Of a DNA stretch of 59,921 nt, positions 25,751 through 32,173 are shown piece after piece (positions within the stretch are counted from its first letter, which is position 1; each line of letters starts with the position of its first letter). The translations under genes and the position numbers were made by a program. Source of the stretch: a virus; the IMG/VR virus record IMGVR_UViG_3300028800_002273, positions 1 through 59,921 of that record; one strand, given 5' to 3'. Below the pieces are notes generated by a model. That model ran no database searches. It was not told the origin of the DNA and saw only the letters and a program-made list of their open reading frames with translations.

Positions 25751-26089
25751 ATGATGAGCAGGCAATCGGAGTCTATTACAAAGATTAGAGCAGAGCGCAG
25801 AGCTGCTGGGCAGTGCGTGCAATGCGCCAAGCCGAGCAAGACTTATCGTTGTGATGATTGCCAGCCACGCGCCTCCAAACGCGCCGTGAGCAAGGCTAGA
25901 CGCCATGCGCAGGCCATTGGATTGCAAGTGAGACGGGCTGCTAAAAAATCGAACGACTGCGTCGTCCTTAAGCCAAAGAAAAGTTCCGCTAAAAGAAAGG
26001 TAGGGACGATTTACAAACAGGTGTTGACAGTCCTGCGGTGCGGGGTATTCTCAACACGTAATCAATTACTGGTTACAACGGTAAGGTGA
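25751..26089 (+). CDS. Small basic zinc-ribbon-like protein
   Basis: A 112-residue, very basic protein. CVQCAKPSKTYRCDDCQ (residues 22-38) gives two CxxC knuckles, a likely zinc site; the remainder is Arg/Lys-rich. It starts at ATGATG with no clear Shine-Dalgarno sequence. Its last 20 codons overlap the promoter at 26024-26051. It may be a nucleic-acid-binding regulator of the cassette. The Cys motifs favour a real gene, but the weak start keeps confidence moderate. Confidence 0.5.
   Translation: MMSRQSESITKIRAERRAAGQCVQCAKPSKTYRCDDCQPRASKRAVSKARRHAQAIGLQVRRAAKKSNDCVVLKPKKSSAKRKVGTIYKQVLTVLRCGVFSTRNQLLVTTVR
26024..26051 (+). promoter_or_regulatory. Sigma70-type promoter
   Basis: TTGACA (26024-26029) and TATTCT (26046-26051) are separated by 16 nt. 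The transcript would begin near 26058 and run into the gene at 26131, whose leader has AGAAAGG 9 nt before the ATG. This is the best promoter match in the window. Confidence 0.6.
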
Positions 26090-26130
26090 ACCGGAACCGA
26101 ATTCACCAGATAGAAGAAAGGTAAAACATC

Positions 26131-26601
26131 ATGGGATTAGATATGTATCTAACTGCCCGAAAACTCATTGGCGGCACTACAAGCGTCGATGCATCAGAGC
26201 GCAAGGAATTCCAACGCATACTACGTGCCGTTGGTGCGGGTGGATTAAAGCTGGAGTCGAAAGCGGTTTCCGTTTCGCTCTGCTTGATATATTGGCGCAA
26301 GGCCAATCAAATCCATCGCTTCTTTGTCCAAGAGGTGCAAGGCGGCGACTCTGAATGCCGCCAAAAAGGCGCAACACGCGACCAACTGTTCAAACTGTTG
26401 GAACTCTGCCGCGAAGTGCAGAACGATAAAACCAAGGCGGCGACTTTGTTGCCGACTCAAACGGGCTTCTTTTTCGGAAGCACTCTTTACGATGACCACT
26501 ATTTTTTGGACATCGCGCACACCATCATTCAATTAGAAATCGTTCTCGCCGACGATATTCTAAAAGATGGATGGCGTTTTATTTACCAGTCATCTTGGTA
26601 A
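26131..26601 (+). CDS. Conserved phage protein of the MGLDMYL type
   Basis: A 156-residue protein that begins MGLDMYLTARK and ends FIYQSSW, with IYWRKANQIHRFFVQEVQGG and LLPTQTGFFFGST between. I recognise this combination (MGLDMYL start, YWRK.N.IH.FFV, PTQTGFFFGS, YQSSW end) as a widespread phage and prophage family without a proven function. It is driven by the promoter at 26024-26051 and has an AGAAAGG leader. A perfect hairpin with GNRA loop follows its stop. Confidence 0.75.
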   Translation: MGLDMYLTARKLIGGTTSVDASERKEFQRILRAVGAGGLKLESKAVSVSLCLIYWRKANQIHRFFVQEVQGGDSECRQKGATRDQLFKLLELCREVQNDKTKAATLLPTQTGFFFGSTLYDDHYFLDIAHTIIQLEIVLADDILKDGWRFIYQSSW

Positions 26602-26613
26602 TGGATTGAACAC

Positions 26614-26639
26614 GGCGGACTGGCGCAAGCCAGTCCGCC
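26614..26639 (+). terminator. Perfect 11-bp hairpin with GCAA tetraloop
   Basis: ggcggactggc (26614-26624), loop gcaa and the complement (26629-26639) form a very stable hairpin between two plus-strand genes, ending 8 nt before the ligase ATG. A GNRA loop makes it unusually stable. With only tctt after it, it could attenuate read-through or protect the upstream mRNA. The stem is also of the REP-like type seen elsewhere in the window (compare 48124-48143). Confidence 0.55.
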
Positions 26640-26647
26640 TCTTAAAA

Positions 26648-27298
26648 ATGAACCTAGAAATTTTTAAACCGCGAAAGACTGTGGTGCCGCTCGCAGCAGG
26701 CCGAGTGTGGCGCGTGGAACCTGGTGTGCGTTTTGAGGAAAAGATGGATGGACGTTTTGCGCTCGCTACGTTTTCTCCACGTGGTGCGGGCGCGGTGGAA
26801 TCCATCGTGGCCGGTGAACAGATGCTGGATGGCGTGTTCTTCGCCTTTGATGTGGTGCAATACGATGGTCAGGATGTGCGTGCGTGGCCATTGCGCGAAC
26901 GTTTGCCGGTACTGGATGCGATTTGCCAGCACGCAGGTTATCGGCGTCCGGAGAGCATGGCGCATGGCGGTGAATTGCTCCAGCGCGTGCTGGCGCGCGG
27001 TGGCGAGGGTGTGGTGTGCAAGTCATTGGACGCGCCTTACGGTGAAATGCTCGCGTGCAAGCGCGTGGAGACGTTTCAATGCGTCGTCACGCGTACAGGG
27101 AATACGCAGAGCGTGGAGATTGCAGACGCCTGCACACTGGCGCCACGTGGCCACGTGGCGTTGCGCGGTGGTAAGTGTGATCGCGTGCGCGTGGGCTCAA
27201 TCATCAAAGTGGAAGGCATGGGCATCACAGCGGCCGGGTGCATACGCGAATCGCGTCCGTGCAAAGACACGCCCACGAGCTGGCTGATACAATTTTAA
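26648..27298 (+). CDS. Minimal ATP-dependent DNA ligase-like nucleotidyltransferase
   Basis: A 216-residue protein from the ATG at 26648. Motif I is EEKMDGRFA (Lys32 would carry the AMP), motif III VFFAFDVVQYDG, motif IV EGVVCKSLDAPYG (Glu120) and motif V ACKRVE (Lys138). The last 60 residues (CDRVRVGSIIKVEGMGITA) fit a reduced OB fold. Motif I reads KxDGR rather than the usual KxDGxR, a small but real departure. Lacking the DNA-binding domain of larger ligases, it resembles the smallest phage ligases; nick sealing in replication or repair is likely, RNA ligation is less likely. The frame extends upstream to 26567, but that part contains the hairpin. Confidence 0.75.
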   Translation: MNLEIFKPRKTVVPLAAGRVWRVEPGVRFEEKMDGRFALATFSPRGAGAVESIVAGEQMLDGVFFAFDVVQYDGQDVRAWPLRERLPVLDAICQHAGYRRPESMAHGGELLQRVLARGGEGVVCKSLDAPYGEMLACKRVETFQCVVTRTGNTQSVEIADACTLAPRGHVALRGGKCDRVRVGSIIKVEGMGITAAGCIRESRPCKDTPTSWLIQF

Positions 27299-27314
27299 CC
27301 GGCAAGTTGCCGGT
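27298..27314 (+). repeat. REP-like hairpin at a stop codon
   Basis: accggc-aagtt-gccggt begins with the last base of the ligase stop codon. The phrase ccggcaagttgccggtgcc is of the dispersed verrucomicrobial type and recurs in altered form at 28160-28172 and 38422-38436, again at gene ends. Confidence 0.5.
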
Positions 27315-27339
27315 GCCAAAAACAGAAAGACAAAAAGTT

Positions 27340-27699
27340 ATGAAACAACCAATGACGGAAAAACAGTATGAATACGATGGACAGGTTTACGATGAAAGCG
27401 CATTACACGTGGGTGACGGTGTCACTGCACAGGATGTCGAGCAGATACGCGCGCTGGCGGTGGGAGAATCTTATGAGCTGGAAGGTTCCGGCGGCGCGGC
27501 CGGTAGTTTGATCGTAAAGCGTCTGCCGGATGTTCCGGATGCCAAACAGCATGACGGCGAACCTGTGGACATCGGCGAACACACGCCAGCCCGCAATACC
27601 GTCACCACGCGCCCTGGCACTACTGAACAGAAACAATGGCACACCGGCCTCGAGGATCATCCCTTGGCCAAACGTGGAAAACAGCAACGCCCGGACTAA
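27340..27699 (+). CDS. Acidic hypothetical protein
   Basis: A 119-residue acidic protein (MKQPMTEKQYEYDGQVYDES). Residues 1-70 form a small alpha/beta unit, and the C-terminal 50 are Pro/Thr/His-rich and probably disordered. The start at 27340 has AGAAAG upstream; the longer frame to 27238 lies in the ligase gene. It follows the ligase in the cassette. Not recognised. Confidence 0.55.
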   Translation: MKQPMTEKQYEYDGQVYDESALHVGDGVTAQDVEQIRALAVGESYELEGSGGAAGSLIVKRLPDVPDAKQHDGEPVDIGEHTPARNTVTTRPGTTEQKQWHTGLEDHPLAKRGKQQRPD

Positions 27700-27701
27700 A
27701 A

Positions 27702-27715
27702 CAGCGTGACGCTGG
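27702..27715 (+). repeat. Palindrome at the ribosome-binding position of the zinc-ribbon gene
   Basis: cagcgt-g-acgctg (27702-27714) is followed by 8 nt (actcaatt) and ATG at 27724. The same palindrome with the same 8-nt spacing precedes the DUF4326 gene on the other strand (47132-47146). It replaces a normal Shine-Dalgarno region. Confidence 0.55.
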
Positions 27716-27723
27716 ACTCAATT

Positions 27724-28158
27724 ATGAACACACGAAAACCCATCACACCCGGCGAGACAGTGCGCTTTACTGCAGAGGAATTAGCCGCATCTGCCACACA
27801 ACCGCCTGCGGGTGCTACCCGCCTCGGTACACACCTGTACGTCTGCACCAATTGCAAACATGAGGAATGGAAAAAGTATCCGCGCGAAGATGCCACCGCC
27901 AAAGAGCAAGTGCGGCTCGCACCGTGTGAGCATTGCGGGCATGAGTTGCAGGAACGCTTCCCGCAACGCGTGGACCTTACCGCAGAGGACCAGGGATTGA
28001 TGCGCTGGCTCGCCACCGAACTGCGCGTGCCGGTGTCAGACGTGCTCATGGCCGGTCTTTTACCGCTCGCGCGTGATGTAGCGGCCAAGAAAGCCGCACG
28101 CGGTAAAACCGTGCCACAATGGCTGGCCGATCGTTTGCAGAAGAAACCAGGTATCTAA
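27724..28158 (+). CDS. Zinc-ribbon hypothetical protein
   Basis: A 144-residue protein. CTNCKHEEWKKYP and CEHCGHELQERFP give a four-Cys zinc site (residues about 37-76). The C-terminal part is helical and basic (ARDVAAKKAARGKTVPQWL). The ATG at 27724 is preferred; a GTG inside the palindrome (27706) would add MTLDSI. It is the last cassette gene, before the bidirectional hairpin at 28193. DNA binding is plausible but unproven. Confidence 0.6.
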   Translation: MNTRKPITPGETVRFTAEELAASATQPPAGATRLGTHLYVCTNCKHEEWKKYPREDATAKEQVRLAPCEHCGHELQERFPQRVDLTAEDQGLMRWLATELRVPVSDVLMAGLLPLARDVAAKKAARGKTVPQWLADRLQKKPGI

Positions 28159-28159
28159 C

Positions 28160-28172
28160 CGGCAAGCTGCCG
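28160..28172 (+). repeat. Short REP-like hairpin after a stop codon
   Basis: cggc-aagct-gccg follows the stop at 28158. It is a diverged copy of the element at 27298-27314. Confidence 0.4.
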
Positions 28173-28192
28173 ATGGCCATTGGAAAGACAAA

Positions 28193-28221
28193 CCGCCGTT
28201 GCGGACAATTCGCAACGGCGG
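28193..28221. terminator. Bidirectional terminator-like hairpin between converging operons
   Basis: A perfect 11-bp stem (ccgccgttgcg at 28193-28203, complement at 28211-28221) with a 7-nt loop lies between the plus-strand cassette and the minus-strand head operon, exactly where a two-way terminator is needed. No strong T-run is present on either side. Confidence 0.65.
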
Positions 28222-28296
28222 TCATATGAGGAACCCTAAACAAACACTGCAACTCCGAACACTAAATCTCAGGTCTGCGGGGGTATGACTATTTGA

Positions 28297-28749
28297 TCAA
28301 GCCTTTTCAGCTTTTTCGGCCTTTTCAGCTTTTTCGGCTTTTTCGGCTTTTTCGGCCTTGGGGCTTAGCCCGAGGGCTTTCACGGTGGCGGCCACGACGG
28401 TGGCGATCAAGTCAGCTTGGTTTCCACTATCCGGTGTGCTCTTGCCGGAATATTTCAGATCGTGGGCCTGGCGCATTTCATCGGCTTTCACTTCGGCTTC
28501 GACGGTGGCCACATTGGCTTCATCGGCGGGCAAGACGGAGCGCGATACCATCAATTGCGAGACGAGCACCTTGTCTTGCGCGCCGAGTTGTTCGAACTTG
28601 GCGGCGGTGCCGATGTTGAAGGTGGCACCCTTGTGGATGTGGTTCTTCAATTCATTGCCGGAGGAATCGGTCAAATGTTTCTGTCCCTTGTCGAGCGTGA
28701 TGCCGTTGCCGGGAATGTTTGCAAAATCTTTGGTGGCGATCAATTTCAT
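28297..28749 (-). CDS. Head-module protein with (Lys-Ala-Glu)n tail
   Basis: A 150-residue protein (MKLIATKDFANIPGNGITLD). The first 60 residues are beta-rich and include GITLDKGQKHLTDSSG, the middle is a charged helix, and the last 20 residues are repeats of Ala-Glu-Lys encoded by a 9-bp tandem array (28297-28358) that may vary in length without frameshift. The leader has ACAGGAACT before the start. It lies between the decoration-position gene and the plus-strand cassette; a head-tail connector or minor head protein is possible. Confidence 0.6.
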   Translation of the reverse strand: MKLIATKDFANIPGNGITLDKGQKHLTDSSGNELKNHIHKGATFNIGTAAKFEQLGAQDKVLVSQLMVSRSVLPADEANVATVEAEVKADEMRQAHDLKYSGKSTPDSGNQADLIATVVAATVKALGLSPKAEKAEKAEKAEKAEKAEKA

Positions 28750-28804
28750 AAATGTTTTTTTAGTTCCTGTGTTTTTTCAAGTATCCGGTTGCCGATGTGG
28801 CTGA

Positions 28805-29428
28805 CTAAGGGCCACCGCCGCGTGAGCCGATGAAGACGGCACCCACGGTAATGTTGGTGGCGGTACTGGCGGCGGCGCAGGTCCAAATGATGTGCGTATA
28901 ACGTTTCACACTATCCACGTTGTAGGCGATATTGTAATAGCCTTTGCTGATGGTTAGCGCGCCGGTATTGGTGAACTGCCCATAATTGATATAGGGGGTC
29001 GCCCAACCCGAGGTGTTCGCGGTAGGAGTCACAATGGATCCGGGAAATAGGAAACTTTGAGTAATGATGGTGTTGGTGCCGCCACCGAGCTGAGAATTGG
29101 TGAAACTGAGCGAGGTAGTGGTGGCCAGCGCGTAGTTCGGGAACGTGCTCCAATTGGTGCTGTCATCGGATTGTTCCAGGAGGGCGGTCTGGGCTACGCC
29201 GGCGGCGTTGGTGAGCGCAAAAATCTGGATGCGCGCTATGCCGCTAAACATGGCGGTATCGATTGCACCGTTGGTCACAGTGGCGGTGCCTACGGTGGAG
29301 AGCGTGGCGGGCGCGGCGAGAATAACTTCGCGGGGCACGCGGTAGAAATCGGCGATTTGACCGCTGACCGTGCCCGCCAGCATGACCACGGTGGCCACGA
29401 TTCCGACCGTCAATTTGGAGAATTTCAT
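28805..29428 (-). CDS. Decoration-position head protein with N-terminal signal peptide
   Basis: A 207-residue protein directly downstream of the capsid gene. The mature part is a beta-sandwich with TALLEQSDDSTNWSTFPNYA and YTHIIWTCAAASTATNITVG, a pattern common in capsid decoration or spike proteins. Yet the N-terminus (MKFSKLTVGIVATVVMLAGT, then VSG-Q) is a standard signal peptide. Either the protein is a membrane- or surface-delivered phage protein, or decoration happens after export. The start has no good alternative that removes the signal peptide. Confidence 0.7.
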   Translation of the reverse strand: MKFSKLTVGIVATVVMLAGTVSGQIADFYRVPREVILAAPATLSTVGTATVTNGAIDTAMFSGIARIQIFALTNAAGVAQTALLEQSDDSTNWSTFPNYALATTTSLSFTNSQLGGGTNTIITQSFLFPGSIVTPTANTSGWATPYINYGQFTNTGALTISKGYYNIAYNVDSVKRYTHIIWTCAAASTATNITVGAVFIGSRGGGP

Positions 29429-29464
29429 AAGTTTAATTTCGATTTAAAATTTGAGCCGGTTAAA

Positions 29465-31591
29465 TTATTGGTTGGCTGAATCGGCGCTGCGGGTGAACGC
29501 CTGGGCGTGCCGCACGGCTGAATCCATGTACGTGTTGGTGGTGATAGCCACTTCATCGCGGTCGGCCCGCGTGAAATTGTCGATCACGACATTGATGCCG
29601 CCCCATTGGGCGATGAGTAGATTGCTGAACACACCGGCCAAGAGGATGTTTCCGGGGATCTGCTGGCTGGAGATGGCCTGGGCGCCGATCAATGAGCCAT
29701 TATCTTCATCGCCGATCCACAAGGCGCCGTTCACACCGCTGACGAGGGTGGCACCGACCAGGCCGGCGGGCAAGACGGACAAACGGCCTTGGCCAACGCT
29801 GGTAGTGGCGAAACCGATGGGTCCGTTCACATTGAAGGAACGGATGGCGGTGCGGAAAGCAACGATCTGCGCATAAGTGGGGGTGCCACCAAAAATAACT
29901 TGGTTGATGCCGGGTTGATTGAGCACGCCCAGCGGTTGATCGGCGGCGCCGGAACCGTTCAATGCCATCAAATCCATGTAGAGCGCGATCACCTGCATGT
30001 GGTCGTTCAACACGAACGCCTCAAAATCGAGCGAGGATTGCAGGACGGCCAGGCGCGAATAATATTGGCGGCTGCCGATGCGGTGGGGCGACATGCGGAT
30101 CTGGCCGAGCACCTGGTCGTAGGGAGCAAGTTGCGCGCCTTCCGGCAGGCTTTGCGCCACGGTGGCGGCTTCCTGGCGGGGGAAAACCACATCGCCGATT
30201 AAGCCGCCCAAAAAGGTGGCACCCAAACGGGCGCAAACAAGCTGGTTGCGGAGCAATTCGATCATGGGCCGGAAATCCGGCACAATCGTGGCTCCGGCCG
30301 TTGAAAAATCACTGGCCAGGGAATCACGCTGCTGGCGATCGCGGCGGCTTTGGTTGCGCACGGGCGCCGGTGTGCCGGAAGGGAGAAAAAATCCGCCCTG
30401 CTCCAAAATACGTGTGCCGCCCGGAAAATCGGGAAGACGATGGACGATCTCGTTGTGCGCATCCAATTCCGCAGATTCAGCCGGAAGCAAAGCGGTGGAT
30501 TTTACGCCTTTGGAATTTTCCAAAGCGGAGCGCACGGCGCCCATGAAGGAACAACGCTTGGCCAGTTCCGCCGGCAGGTTCGCCGCCTCTTCCTGGTTCT
30601 TGGGCGGGCGCGAATCGCGCACCAACTCCCCACATTTGGTCTTGAAATCTGTGCGCACTTCGGAATCTGAATGGTCCGCCGGCGCATTGTAGGCTTCCTG
30701 TTCAAAAGCGCGGATGCGTTCACCCACCACCACCACCTCGCCGCGTTTGCCCGCCCATTTGAGCCCGTGATCTTTCACGAAGGCATCGGCCAATGCCTTG
30801 ATCTCTTTGTTGCGCGCGTTGACCTTTTCAGTGCGGACGCGAAATTCACCCTCCACCGTTGTCCGGGTGGCTTGCGCCACTTCCGAGCGGAGCTTCGGTT
30901 CGTCAATAACCAGCGCGGGCGCGCCACCACCACCGGCGGCAGGTGTGGGATCCAGTAAAATTCTCATGCGTTTTTTTTGTTCAATGGTTAAACTGTCGGC
31001 AATCTGCTCAACATTCGTAAATTTCGATAAGTCAACCGGCGGGATTTGTTCAGCGGGTTTTTCGCGGCCCACACCCACACTGGTATCAGCGGGCACGGGG
31101 ACGATGGCGATGTGCGAAGGCATCCAGCGATAGCGCGTGGTGACCATGTTGTCCGCCGCTTTTTTGGAGGAAACCACGCCGGTACGATCGTAACCAACGG
31201 AAACCAGTTCGCGGATGCCGTCCACGACGTCCTGAAAAATTTCCGTGGCCAAGGCGCTGTTGCCGAAGCGGACCACGGCGCGACCGATCTTGTCGCCGTC
31301 CACGCGGGCGGATTCGATCACGCCGATCTGGCTCTTGGGATCATATTCATCATGACCTAGCAGGAGAGGATGGCTGTCATTCAGGCGGGAAAAATCGTAA
31401 TCACCCTTGTCATGGCTGAGGACTTCGTTTTCACCCCAACGCTCCACGGGTGCCTCAGAGGAAAAGGCCACCTCCAAAGTGCGTTTGGCCGCATCGATCT
31501 TATCCCGGCTGATCTTCAATGAGCGGGCCAAACCAGTTTGCGGCGAGGCCGCGCGTTTTTCGTCTGCCATACGAAAAACCACCTCAGTCAA
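29465..31591 (-). CDS. Prohead protease-major capsid protein fusion (HK97 fold)
   Basis: A 708-residue protein. Residues about 35-175 match the S78-type prohead protease: PLLLGHDEYDP holds the catalytic His80, GIRELVSVGYDR the Ser131, and the SHIAIVPVPAD block closes the domain. Residues 180-420 are a linker/scaffold-like charged region (Gly-rich, then coiled coil), and residues 425-708 are the HK97-like shell (TAGATIVPDFRPMIELLRNQ ... LVNGALWIGDEDNG type). Protease, scaffold and shell in one chain imply autocleavage. Location after the portal and before the decoration-position gene fits. Function certain as a capsid gene; cleavage sites are not visible. Confidence 0.85.
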   Translation of the reverse strand: MTEVVFRMADEKRAASPQTGLARSLKISRDKIDAAKRTLEVAFSSEAPVERWGENEVLSHDKGDYDFSRLNDSHPLLLGHDEYDPKSQIGVIESARVDGDKIGRAVVRFGNSALATEIFQDVVDGIRELVSVGYDRTGVVSSKKAADNMVTTRYRWMPSHIAIVPVPADTSVGVGREKPAEQIPPVDLSKFTNVEQIADSLTIEQKKRMRILLDPTPAAGGGGAPALVIDEPKLRSEVAQATRTTVEGEFRVRTEKVNARNKEIKALADAFVKDHGLKWAGKRGEVVVVGERIRAFEQEAYNAPADHSDSEVRTDFKTKCGELVRDSRPPKNQEEAANLPAELAKRCSFMGAVRSALENSKGVKSTALLPAESAELDAHNEIVHRLPDFPGGTRILEQGGFFLPSGTPAPVRNQSRRDRQQRDSLASDFSTAGATIVPDFRPMIELLRNQLVCARLGATFLGGLIGDVVFPRQEAATVAQSLPEGAQLAPYDQVLGQIRMSPHRIGSRQYYSRLAVLQSSLDFEAFVLNDHMQVIALYMDLMALNGSGAADQPLGVLNQPGINQVIFGGTPTYAQIVAFRTAIRSFNVNGPIGFATTSVGQGRLSVLPAGLVGATLVSGVNGALWIGDEDNGSLIGAQAISSQQIPGNILLAGVFSNLLIAQWGGINVVIDNFTRADRDEVAITTNTYMDSAVRHAQAFTRSADSANQ

Positions 31592-31604
31592 CTAAATAGT
31601 TGAA

Positions 31605-31691
31605 TTAGCGCGTCAATTTAACCGGGCGCCCCTTGCTATCCACGGGACGTTTGGGTTTTTTTTCAGTATTTTTTTTCTTGGCCATGTTCAT
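31605..31691 (-). CDS. Tiny Lys-rich peptide
   Basis: A 28-codon frame (MNMAKKKNTEKKPKRPVDSK, then GRPVKLTR) occupies the short gap before the capsid gene. Composition is extremely basic, like small nucleic-acid-binding or scaffold-associated peptides. The frame is open further upstream, without support. Reported with low confidence. Confidence 0.35.
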   Translation of the reverse strand: MNMAKKKNTEKKPKRPVDSKGRPVKLTR

Positions 31692-31774
31692 TTTAAAAGG
31701 CGGCGGGCGCGCAGCTTGTGATCGACAATGCCATTGATTGCCCATCGGGCTGCCACGCGCCCCACGCCAGAGCG

Positions 31775-32173
31775 TTAAATCTTGTAATTTTTGTCCACCA
31801 ACATAAAGCGATAGACTGCGCCACCTGGCAACAAGCCGCCCACCCACAACTGCATGTGATATACCGCACCGCCCGGCACAGGAGTCAGATCACAAAAAAC
31901 ACCCTTGGCAATTTTTGGTTGCGATTCCACCGGCACGTCCGCGACCAGAAATTCACATTGCGCAATCGCGGTGGTGGAATTTTTACCCGCATCCAAAAAG
32001 AAATTCGTTAAAATCTCACTGTGCGTGCATGGAATATTTTGTTTGAACAGGCACAACATGGCGCCGCCAGTGGGTGCACCACCGCCCAAAAACTGCTGGT
32101 TCTGTCCCGTCAACATTGCGTGCGCCTGCGCAGGATTCAGGAATGGAGGTGCAGGTTGCATTTCAGTGCACAC
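31775..32173 (-). CDS. Small head-module protein
   Basis: A 132-residue protein (MCTEMQPAPPFLNPAQAHAM), helical at the start and beta-rich later (FCDLTPVPGGAVYHMQLWVG). It overlaps the portal stop by 11 nt. Not recognised; between portal and capsid, where some phages place head-assembly or minor capsid proteins. Confidence 0.55.
   Translation of the reverse strand: MCTEMQPAPPFLNPAQAHAMLTGQNQQFLGGGAPTGGAMLCLFKQNIPCTHSEILTNFFLDAGKNSTTAIAQCEFLVADVPVESQPKIAKGVFCDLTPVPGGAVYHMQLWVGGLLPGGAVYRFMLVDKNYKI

Noticed and set aside
28301-28358. 9-bp repeats read as a CRISPR-like array
   Set aside because: Units are contiguous with no spacers and encode Lys-Ala-Glu in frame, so this is a coding microsatellite. 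No CRISPR array was seen anywhere in the window.
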